Shown here: piece after piece, positions 31,232 through 37,928 of the stretch
How the letters are laid out: each line of letters begins with the position of its first letter
Numbering within the stretch: the first letter of the stretch is position 1
Source: Phenylobacterium sp.
GTDB taxonomy: Bacteria > Pseudomonadota > Alphaproteobacteria > Caulobacterales > Caulobacteraceae
Direction: 5' to 3'
NCBI RefSeq assembly: GCF_030693805.1
Contig: NZ_JAUXZW010000002.1
Location: forward strand, 1-37,928
Length of the DNA stretch: 37,928 bases
The notes under the pieces: generated by a model
Told to the model about the DNA's origin: nothing
Seen by the model: the letters and a program-made list of their open reading frames with translations, nothing else
Database searches by the model: none
Translations under genes and position numbers: made by a program

Positions 31232-32353
31232 CTAGGCTTCAGGCTCGAACCGCACCTGCAGCTTGCCGGCGCGGGGGTTCGCATAGAGGCCGACGATGGC
31301 GCTGGGCAGGTTCTCGAAGCCGTCCACGACGGTGTTCACTGGCTTGACCACGCCCCGGCGCATCAGCCGCGACAGGTCGCCCTCCGCCTTCAGGCGCTCG
31401 TCGTAGAATTCGTCGACGATCCAGCACTCCGAGCGCATGCGCTTGGCCTTGAGCGCCGCCTCGACGGTCTCGGAGATGCCGAAGTTGCGCCGCAGCGACG
31501 GCCGCTGCGCCGCGGGAGCCGCCAATCTGTCGGCGTAGAAGGCTGCGGCCCCGCCGAACGAGAACAGCCGGCTGAACGGATTCATCTCCGCCATCACGGT
31601 CTCGGTCAGCTGTCCGCCGACGCCATCCGAGAACACGTCGATCCCGTTGGGAAAGGCCGTTGCGAGCTGCGCCGCGAAATCATCCGCCCGGTAATCCAGG
31701 CACTGGTCCGCGCCCAGCGTCTCCACCACCCAGCGGCACCGGTCCACGCCGCCTGCGAACCCGACCACATAGGCCCCCGCGGCCTTGGCGAGCTGCACGG
31801 CGATCGAGCCCACCGACCCGCTGGCCCCGGCCACCGCCACGGCGTCGCCAGGAGTGATAGGCCCGCACTCGCGCAAACCGAAATAGGCGGTCATGCCGGA
31901 TGTGCCGAACATCTCCATCAGCACGTCGGAAGGCCAAGCCTTCACCATCGCCGGGCGGAAGACGTAGTTCCACTGGGAGTTGGCGCCGTTCAGCGCCTTG
32001 ACCAGTTCGCTGGGCGCGCCGTAGCCGACCGAGGCGCTCTCGCTGCTGACTACCTGATGATCCTGCCAGCCCGCCTGACAGGCGATCACGTCGCCTTCCT
32101 TGAAGGTCTTGTCCCGCGACTTCAACACTTCGGCGCAGGCGTAGTTGGAATAGTCGGTGTCTCCGGGCTTGGTCGCGCCATTGGCGATGCGCGCGCGGGT
32201 GGCCGAGTGGATGTTGATCAGCTTCACTCGGATCAGCGCCTGGCCGGCCTCGAGCTCAGGGATGGGCGCCTCCTTCAGCGCGAATTGGTCGGGCGTCAGG
32301 ACATCGTCGACCATCGGCCGATCGAGCACCCATTTGCGGTACGTGTCAGGCAT
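31232..32353 (-). CDS. MDR-superfamily NADP-dependent oxidoreductase (DUF2855/leukotriene-reductase-like)
   Basis: A 373-residue zinc-free MDR protein. The N-terminal domain begins RKWVLDRPMVDDVLTPDQF; the coenzyme domain has AVAGASGSVGSIAVQLAKAAGA, then GADQCLDYRADDF and a Gly-rich segment (SFGGAAAF). It would reduce an alkenal or enone with NADPH. ATG 32353 has only a weak ribosome site. It is divergent from a small fragment gene and from the quinone reductase at 32868. Confidence 0.8.
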   Translation of the reverse strand: MPDTYRKWVLDRPMVDDVLTPDQFALKEAPIPELEAGQALIRVKLINIHSATRARIANGATKPGDTDYSNYACAEVLKSRDKTFKEGDVIACQAGWQDHQVVSSESASVGYGAPSELVKALNGANSQWNYVFRPAMVKAWPSDVLMEMFGTSGMTAYFGLRECGPITPGDAVAVAGASGSVGSIAVQLAKAAGAYVVGFAGGVDRCRWVVETLGADQCLDYRADDFAAQLATAFPNGIDVFSDGVGGQLTETVMAEMNPFSRLFSFGGAAAFYADRLAAPAAQRPSLRRNFGISETVEAALKAKRMRSECWIVDEFYDERLKAEGDLSRLMRRGVVKPVNTVVDGFENLPSAIVGLYANPRAGKLQVRFEPEA

Positions 32354-32516
32354 GTGGCGCTCCGTTCAGTGAGACAGGGACTGGTTAGCCGACGTCCTGG
32401 GCCAAGCGCGACCCTGTGTTTGGCGAGCGGGCGCGATAGCAAAGGTGCGGCGTCGCGGAAATTCGTTTCGGCGCGTAACGTCTCGGTGTCGGTGGAGTTC
32501 TCCACCCCGCGCTCGA

Positions 32517-32770
32517 TGATGACCAACGGCGTGTTCTATGTGAACGGCCGCCTGCGCCGCCAGTTCGGCCTGAACGGCGTGTCGCGCGGAACCCCCGAAG
32601 TGCTGAAGCCAGCCTATTGGGCGGTGGCCAAGGCCTGGAAAACGTTGGCCCCGCCAAAGCACAATTTCGAGGCGGCGCACGAGCGTCAGTTCGACGTCGA
32701 TCTCTCGGCGCCAGACTGCATCCGCTGGCGTCCGGGGTTCGGACCCGCCGCGGCCGCCCAGGCAGCCTGA
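32517..32770 (+). CDS. Hypothetical protein or 3' fragment
   Basis: From ATG 32517 the frame encodes 84 residues (MMTNGVFYVNGRLRRQFGLN, then VAKAWKTLAPPKHNFEAA and FDVDLSAPDCIRWRPGF) with a coding-like third-base pattern. The same frame stays open upstream into the 5' part of the divergent MDR gene, so the true 5' end is unclear and this may be the tail of a decayed longer gene. I recognise no domain and assign no function. Confidence 0.35.
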
Positions 32771-32867
32771 CAGCACTCGCCTGCGCGGTCGAAACCACCT
32801 TGCGCACGCGCCTCGATTTGCCGATGACCTGAGCGCGCGCTCCGGGCGCGCCCGAGGAGTTCATCCG

Positions 32868-33848
32868 ATGAAGATCGTCCAGGCCCACGCGCTAGACTCC
32901 CTCGACGACTACGCGATGGTCGATGCGCCGCTTCCGCAAGCCGGCGTGGGCGAAGTGCGCATCCGCGTGGCCGCCTGTGGCGTGGGCTACGTCGAGGCGC
33001 TGCGCGCGCTGGGCAAATATCAGGTCAAACCGCCGCTGCCCTACACCCCCGGCAACGAGTTTTCCGGCGTGGTTGACCAGGTCGGAGCCGGCGTCACCGA
33101 CGTGAAGCCTGGCGACCATGTGATGGCGACCTCCGGCGGGGCCTTCGCCGAATTCGTGGTTGTGGCGCGCGAGCGCGTTGACGCCATGCCTTCGGGGCTC
33201 AGCTTCGATCAGGCGGCCGGCGTGCGCGTCAATTACGAGACCGCGCTGTTGGCGTTCCGCAACCGTGCGCGGCTGGCGGCGGGCGAGACCGTGCTGGTGT
33301 TCGGGGCCGCAGGCGGGACAGGCGTCGCCGCCGTACAGATGGCCCGCGCCATGGGCGCACGGGTGGTCGCCGCGGCCTCCACCCCCGCCAAACGCGAATT
33401 CGCCCTGGCCCAGGGCGCGTCCGTGGCGATCGACACGGAGGTCGAGGGCTGGCGTGACCGCCTAAAGGAAGCGACCGACGGCAAGGGCCCGGACGTGATC
33501 TTCGATCCGGTGTGTGGGCCGCTGTTCGATCCGGCCTTCCGCTCGCTCGCCTGGAACGGGCGCCATCTGGTCGTGGGCTTCGTCGGCGGACCGATTCCGG
33601 CGCTGAAGTCGAACCTGACCCTGCTCAAGGGCGCGGCGCTCGTTGGCGTCGACCTGCGTCAGTTCCTACTGAACGAACCCGAGGCGGCGGCGACCAATTT
33701 CGCCGATATCCAGCGGTGGCTCGGCGACGGCACGCTGAACCCGCCGGTGGGAAGGGTCTTCGCGTTCGAAGAGTATCGCGAGGCGCTCGAATTCGCGTTC
33801 AGCGGATCGGGCATGGCCAAGACCGTTGTGCGTATCGCTCAGGACTGA
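32868..33848 (+). CDS. NADPH:quinone-reductase-like MDR protein
   Basis: A 326-residue zinc-free MDR protein. The N-terminal domain contains YVEALRALGKYQVKPPLPYT and PGNEFSGVVDQVGAGV; the coenzyme loop is VFGAAGGTGVAAVQMARAMG, then GPDVIFDPVCG. It would catalyse one- or two-electron reduction of quinones or enones with NADPH. ATG 32868 follows GAGGAG. Its stop overlaps the convergent M28 peptidase by 10 bases. It is the third MDR reductase in the window. Confidence 0.88.
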   Translation: MKIVQAHALDSLDDYAMVDAPLPQAGVGEVRIRVAACGVGYVEALRALGKYQVKPPLPYTPGNEFSGVVDQVGAGVTDVKPGDHVMATSGGAFAEFVVVARERVDAMPSGLSFDQAAGVRVNYETALLAFRNRARLAAGETVLVFGAAGGTGVAAVQMARAMGARVVAAASTPAKREFALAQGASVAIDTEVEGWRDRLKEATDGKGPDVIFDPVCGPLFDPAFRSLAWNGRHLVVGFVGGPIPALKSNLTLLKGAALVGVDLRQFLLNEPEAAATNFADIQRWLGDGTLNPPVGRVFAFEEYREALEFAFSGSGMAKTVVRIAQD

Positions 33849-35575
33849 GGGTCGACCAGCGGCCGGGCGAGCATCATCGTCAGCAGGCCGGTGATCGCCA
33901 GCACGCCCGGCATGTCGGCTCCAACGCCCAGGAACAGCCCGTGCGACTGCACGCCCAGCCAACCGCCGCCGACGATCGTCGCGAGCAGCGCGGGCCATCG
34001 CGATCGCCAGGCGAGGCTGGCGGCGGCGATCAGCGTCGGCCAGGCGAACAGGAAGGCGGTCTCCGGCGCCGCGGCCTGGGCGGCGGCCGTGAGCGCGAGG
34101 CCCAGCCCGATCAGTCCCAGGCCCGCGCCGCGCGCCGTCCTGGGGGCCAGGCCTGGAAACAGGCTGAGGCCGACGGCGACCATCAAGGCGGCGGCGACGA
34201 CCGGGTCCAGCCGCCCCGCGGCATGCGTCAGGCCGGCCGAGACGACCATCGCCAGGACCGGCCCGGTCCGCCCCAGGCGTCCGCGACCGCCGGCCATGAC
34301 CACGGCGAGACAGACGAGTATGAGGCCCGCGGCGGCCTCCATCCAGCCGAGGTGCGCCAAAGCCGTGAAATAGCCCTCGGAACCGCTCGCCGTCCGCCCG
34401 GCGATCAGCCCCACCGCTGGCAGCATCACCAGGGCGGCGCAGACGAACCAGACGCCATCGAGCGCGCCACGGCCAATGTCGGACAGCGCCGCGCGGACCG
34501 GCAGGCCGCTCCGCGACGCGGCGAATGCTGTCAGTGCGAACGCTGCGCCGAGCACAAGCCATCCCATCGCCGGTGGGTAGGCGAGGAGCGCCCGGCCGAA
34601 GACGTCGGCGTAGACCACATCTCGCGTCGGCTGCGGAAGCGAAGGCGCCCGTAACAAGGCGTCAGCGGTCTCCAGGGCCAGGCCGCCGATGTGCTGCACG
34701 CTGCCCTGGTCAAGCGCCTGCGGCGTGGCGCTGGACGTATGGTACTGGCCGGGCCGCCCCAGGAAGGCGAGGTTCACGCCGGGCGTTCCAGCATCCTTCG
34801 GAAGCGTGAAGTCAGTGCCGTTGGGCATGTGCCGATAGACGAAGACAGCCAGGGAATTGCTGCTCGGGCCGCCCTGGGCGCGGGCCGCCGCTCGCGCGAA
34901 CAGGGCGACCATCTGGGCGTTTCCCGGCCCGGTCTCGAACATCAGCGCCCGCCCGCCGCCGCCTCGCGCCTCCAGGTTGACCACCGCGCCGACGGCGCCG
35001 CGCAGGGGGTGCGCGCCGAAGAACAGCCGCGCGCCGTCCAGATCGATCTCTTCGGCGTCGGTGAGCAGCACGATCAGCGGGCGCAGGGCCGGCCCTCGAG
35101 CCTGGATCGCGCGCGCCGCCTCCAGCGCCGCGGCGACGCCGGTGGAATCATCGGCGGCGCCTGGTGAGCTTGGCGTGGTGTCGTAGTGGGCCATGAGCAC
35201 CACCGCCCTGGCAGCCGGGTCGCGACCTGGCAGGACGCCGATCAGATTGGTGATCTCGCGCGCCCGCTCGTCGCCGCCCATGGCGCCCAGGCGCACGGCT
35301 GAAGCCCGAGACAGCGGACCGACCTGGGTGATGGGAACGAGGCCGAGTGCGCGCATCCGAGCGAGCAGATAAGCCTTCACCCTGGCGTGCTCTGTCGACC
35401 CGACTGGATGGGGCCGTTGCGCGATCTCGCGGATGTCGCGCATGGCGCGGCCGGCGGAGTAGACGTTAGCCGGGGCGTCGGGCGAGAGCGGCCGTGGCGT
35501 TTGCGACGCCGCGAACGCCAGTCCGGCCGCGAGGGCCAGCGCGACTGCGAACCACGTCCAGCGCCTGAGGCTCAT
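33839..35575 (-). CDS. M28 metallopeptidase with a membrane C-terminal half
   Basis: A 578-residue protein. A hydrophobic N-terminus (AVALALAAGLAFA) acts as signal or anchor. The M28 zinc site is seen in VLMAHYDTTPSSPGAADDST (His, Asp), LTDAEEIDLDGA (catalytic and metal Glu), VVNLEARGG and a His in GQYHTSSAT. After about residue 315 the protein changes to many hydrophobic helices, about eight, making a membrane tail. It resembles aminopeptidases whose catalytic domain sits outside the cytoplasm. ATG 35575 is used (MSLRRWTW); the ribosome site is weak. Confidence 0.86.
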   Translation of the reverse strand: MSLRRWTWFAVALALAAGLAFAASQTPRPLSPDAPANVYSAGRAMRDIREIAQRPHPVGSTEHARVKAYLLARMRALGLVPITQVGPLSRASAVRLGAMGGDERAREITNLIGVLPGRDPAARAVVLMAHYDTTPSSPGAADDSTGVAAALEAARAIQARGPALRPLIVLLTDAEEIDLDGARLFFGAHPLRGAVGAVVNLEARGGGGRALMFETGPGNAQMVALFARAAARAQGGPSSNSLAVFVYRHMPNGTDFTLPKDAGTPGVNLAFLGRPGQYHTSSATPQALDQGSVQHIGGLALETADALLRAPSLPQPTRDVVYADVFGRALLAYPPAMGWLVLGAAFALTAFAASRSGLPVRAALSDIGRGALDGVWFVCAALVMLPAVGLIAGRTASGSEGYFTALAHLGWMEAAAGLILVCLAVVMAGGRGRLGRTGPVLAMVVSAGLTHAAGRLDPVVAAALMVAVGLSLFPGLAPRTARGAGLGLIGLGLALTAAAQAAAPETAFLFAWPTLIAAASLAWRSRWPALLATIVGGGWLGVQSHGLFLGVGADMPGVLAITGLLTMMLARPLVDPQS

Positions 35576-35694
35576 GCAACTCGGACCATGTCGGGACGCT
35601 GGACGCTGGATCCGATGTCGGCAAGCGGCGCGCGATTTGACGCCCCTGCGTCGAGCGGGCAAGCCCGCCGGGCGGTCACTCAAGGGAGCTCACA

Positions 35695-36438
35695 ATGTCG
35701 GATACGGATTTCACCGGTAAGACGGTGCTGGTGGTCGGCGGCTCAAGCGGTATCGGCAATGGCATCGCCCAGGCCTTCAACACGCGCGGCGCCGACGTGC
35801 ATGTCTGGGGGACCCGGCCCAGCGCCGCCGACTACGCCGGGGATGCGGGCTCCAACCTTGACGGGCTGTCGTACACCGGCGTCGACGTTGGTGTGCGCGC
35901 CGCCGTGGATGCTGTGCAGCCGGCGTTCGACACGCTGGACGTGCTGGTCCTTTGCCAGGGCGCGGTGCTGTATCAGCGCGCGGAGTTCGAGCCCGAGGGG
36001 TGGGACAAGGTAATGTCAGTCAATCTCGATAGCCTGATGCACTGCGCAAACAAGTTCCGCGCGATGCTGTCCCAGGCCAAGGGGGCGCTGATCACCATCT
36101 CTTCGGTATCCGGCTATTGGTCGAACCGGGGCAATCCGGCCTACGCCGCGTCCAAGGCCGGCGCTATCAGCCTGACCAAGACCCTGGGCGAAGCCTGGGC
36201 GCGGGAGGGCATCCGCGTGAATGGCATCGCGCCGGGCCTGGTCGAGACGAAGATGACGGCGGTGACCACCCAGGACCCCCAGCGTATGGAGACCATCCTA
36301 AAGGGCATCCCACTGCGCCGCGCCGGCACGCCGGACGAACTGGCCGGGGCGGCTCTGTTCCTGGCGTCGCCGCTGGCCGCCTACATGTGCGGTCATACGA
36401 TCGTGGTGGACGGCGGGCTCTCGATCGTCGGGCGCTGA
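35695..36438 (+). CDS. Short-chain dehydrogenase/reductase (SDR)
   Basis: A 247-residue classical SDR. The coenzyme motif is VVGGSSGIGNGIA, the catalytic Ser is in ISSVSGYW, and Tyr and Lys are in YAASKAGA. The C-terminal segment GHTIVVDGGLS is typical. It would oxidise or reduce a hydroxyl/keto group of a small metabolite. ATG 35695 follows AGGGAG. It converges on the MFS gene, 10 bases away; it could serve the same substrate, but that is inference. Confidence 0.9.
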   Translation: MSDTDFTGKTVLVVGGSSGIGNGIAQAFNTRGADVHVWGTRPSAADYAGDAGSNLDGLSYTGVDVGVRAAVDAVQPAFDTLDVLVLCQGAVLYQRAEFEPEGWDKVMSVNLDSLMHCANKFRAMLSQAKGALITISSVSGYWSNRGNPAYAASKAGAISLTKTLGEAWAREGIRVNGIAPGLVETKMTAVTTQDPQRMETILKGIPLRRAGTPDELAGAALFLASPLAAYMCGHTIVVDGGLSIVGR

Positions 36439-36448
36439 ACTTCGCGGC

Positions 36449-37801
36449 TCAGCGCGCCGCCAGCAGAGCCTCGTCGGCGGCTCGTTCGCGGGCCTCCGCC
36501 GTCACCAGCGCGCGCAGATAGGCCTTGCGGGTCATCCACACGGCGACGCTGGCGATTGGTCCGCCGACCAGGGCGATGGCGGCCATGCCGTAGCCGATCG
36601 CGTGCGGTCCGGTGAAGAACCGCTCGGCGATCCAGGCCGCGAGCGGCGGGCCGATGGTGAAGCCGACCAGGTTGTTGGCCATCAGGTAGCCTGCCATCAC
36701 CCGCCCGCGCATGCGCCCGGGCGTGACGTTCTGGAAGATCATCGGGATCAGCACGGCGCCGGCAGTGGTGAAGAACGTCGCCGCGCCGACCGCCGCCAGC
36801 ATCACCACGATCGACGGCGTGAGCGCCAGCGTCGCCGCGCAGATCCAGTAGCCGGTGATGCCGATGGTGAAGGCGATGATCAGGGCGTCCTTGCGGCCCT
36901 TGCGGCTCCAGGCCTCTACCAGGACCGGCCAGAGGACCGCGCCGATCAGCCCCGTGACCAGACCGACCGTGCCGTAAAGGTAGCCCGCATGCGCCGGCGT
37001 CAGGCCATGGGTGCGCACCATCAGGGTCGGCGCCCAGGCCGAGGCGGCGAAGCCGGTCATCGTCAGCATGGCGGCGGCCAGATAGACGTAGCCGTACAGG
37101 CCGAACTCCTTGGCGACATAGCCGATGGCCTGGCCCGCCGTGCTGAACTGCTCGTTGGCCGGGGCAGGCGCGCGGACCGGCTCGCGGACCGTCGAATAGA
37201 ACAGCAGGCCCATCGCGATCCCGGGGAGGCCCACGAACACCAGCGCCAGCCGCCAGGGCTCCATGCCCAGCGCGGCTGACAGGTGCGTGCCAAGGTCCAA
37301 CGCCGCGCCGCCGATCACGAAGGCGCCGGCGCCCATGAAGGTGCTGACGGCCATGTAGGCGGTCGTCGGCGCGCTGCGTTTCTCGCGCGGGAACAGGTCG
37401 GCGATGATCGAGATGGCCGCCGGAGAGAGCACGGCTTCGCCGACCGCGACGCCGGCGCGCAGGATCACCAGGGCGGTGTAGTTGGGCGCAAAGGCCGAGC
37501 CGATGGTGCAGACGCTCCACAGCAGCACGCCGAATGTGACCATGCGCACGCGGTTGCTCTTGTCGATCAGATGGGCGAGAGGCAGGCCAGTCAGTCCGTA
37601 GACCACGCCAAAGCCCATGCCGAACAACACGCCAAGCTTGACGTCGGAGATCTGAAACGCGGCCGAAAGCGCCGGGGCCAGCAACGACAGGATCAGCCGG
37701 TCGATGAACGACATGCAGTAGAGCAGCAGAAGCAGGATCACCGCGTACCAGGCGCTGCGCATGCTGGCGGCGCGCGGTGCGGCTCGGACCTCATGAGTCA
37801 T
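36449..37801 (-). CDS. Spinster-type MFS transporter
   Basis: A 450-residue 12-helix MFS transporter of the Spinster-like group: LYCMSFIDRLILSLLAPAL in the first helix, GFGVVYGLTGLPLAHLIDKS for the A-motif region, RAGVAVGEAVLSPAAIS and FPREKRSAPTTAYM. Such proteins in Caulobacterales and sphingomonads carry organic solutes linked to degradation, substrate unknown. The start is ATG 37801, preceded by GGGGAG; a frame open to 37855 would begin inside the IS. The right IS copy begins only 34 bases upstream of this start, so the native promoter is probably disrupted or replaced. Confidence 0.88.
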   Translation of the reverse strand: MTHEVRAAPRAASMRSAWYAVILLLLLYCMSFIDRLILSLLAPALSAAFQISDVKLGVLFGMGFGVVYGLTGLPLAHLIDKSNRVRMVTFGVLLWSVCTIGSAFAPNYTALVILRAGVAVGEAVLSPAAISIIADLFPREKRSAPTTAYMAVSTFMGAGAFVIGGAALDLGTHLSAALGMEPWRLALVFVGLPGIAMGLLFYSTVREPVRAPAPANEQFSTAGQAIGYVAKEFGLYGYVYLAAAMLTMTGFAASAWAPTLMVRTHGLTPAHAGYLYGTVGLVTGLIGAVLWPVLVEAWSRKGRKDALIIAFTIGITGYWICAATLALTPSIVVMLAAVGAATFFTTAGAVLIPMIFQNVTPGRMRGRVMAGYLMANNLVGFTIGPPLAAWIAERFFTGPHAIGYGMAAIALVGGPIASVAVWMTRKAYLRALVTAEARERAADEALLAAR

Positions 37802-37835
37802 CCGGACATCTCCCCGACTTTTATTTTTTGCCTTA

Positions 37836-37850
37836 GAGTCCGTTTGGAAA
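37836..37850 (+). repeat. Terminal inverted repeat of the right IS5-like element
   Basis: GAGTCCGTTTGGAAA, matching the left copy's end in 12 of 15 bases. TTA at 37833-37835 flanks it on the window side, a possible 3-bp target duplication. The stop codon of the transposase fragment is 2 bases beyond. Confidence 0.6.
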
Positions 37851-37851
37851 C

Positions 37852-37928
37852 TCACGGGTGGGTGGTCCGGCGTAGCAGGTTTCCGCCCATGGCGACGAGG
37901 ATCATGGCCTGCGAGACGTCGATCCGGG
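37852..37928 (-). CDS. IS5-like transposase, C-terminal fragment (runs off the window)
   Basis: The last 24 residues of a transposase read on the minus strand, ending in IDVSQAMILVAMGGNLLRR and THP before TGA (37852-37854). It has the look of an IS5-family C-terminus. The rest of the gene lies beyond the window. It is in the same orientation as the N-terminal fragment at the left edge. Confidence 0.55.
   Translation of the reverse strand, partial: RIDVSQAMILVAMGGNLLRRTTHP

Noticed and set aside
1-37928. CRISPR array, tRNA or rRNA gene
   Set aside because: No regularly spaced repeat series and no recognisable tRNA or rRNA sequence were seen while reading the window.
1-37928. Circular plasmid closed through the two edge transposase fragments
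   Set aside because: The N-terminal and C-terminal pieces do not meet; about 200 residues of transposase would be missing at the joint.

Overview
The window is G+C-rich DNA that looks like an alphaproteobacterium of the Caulobacterales type (Phenylobacterium or Caulobacter is my best guess). The guess rests on the overall gene style: a DUF6481 protein beside a cold-shock protein, a TonB-dependent receptor next to an alginate-export-type porin, an OmpA-type lipoprotein, and several acyl-CoA catabolic genes. No rRNA, tRNA or CRISPR array was seen. Both ends of the window lie inside copies of the same IS5-like insertion sequence, in the same orientation, so the piece is either the segment between two IS copies or a contig broken at a repeat.

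Left part, about 1-6830, is accessory. It holds an IS5-like 5' end, a broken IS1182-like transposase, small orphan proteins (one frameshifted), a Mu-like transposition pair (DDE transposase plus AAA+ ATPase), a metallophosphatase directly upstream of and almost touching the transposase, and a Cys-rich small protein bracketed by a 21-bp direct repeat. Intergenic DNA is long and genes are often broken.

Middle part, about 6830-19560, looks chromosomal. A LysR regulator converges on a minus-strand FAD-dehydrogenase / enoyl-CoA hydratase unit. The same palindrome, TTGAG-N5-CTCAA, occurs just before the LysR start and over the predicted promoter of the FAD gene, which suggests a self-contained regulon. 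Next come a DUF1338 (2-oxoadipate dioxygenase/decarboxylase family) gene, a divergent outer-membrane set (porin, compact TonB-dependent receptor, exported truncated hemoglobin), an orphan PhnD-like binding lipoprotein, an esterase / spermidine-synthase-like pair, a GFA-family protein and a Pth2-type peptidyl-tRNA hydrolase.

About 19589-20830 is a compact cold-shock cluster on the minus strand: CspA, DUF6481 protein and two small proteins. About 21003-26782 is a plus-strand catabolic set: esterase, alpha-methylacyl-CoA racemase with all three catalytic residues, quinone-reductase-like dehydrogenase, amidohydrolase and acyl-CoA ligase. These probably activate and process a branched or alicyclic carboxylic acid; the substrate cannot be read from sequence.

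The right part, 26787-37928, holds a Bcr/CflA-type MFS exporter, a small protein paralogous to one in the left island, GFA and SnoaL-like proteins, a TonB-like protein with an unusual C-terminus, an OmpA lipoprotein, two further MDR reductases, an M28 peptidase with a membrane tail, an SDR and a Spinster-type MFS transporter whose upstream region is cut by the right-hand IS copy.
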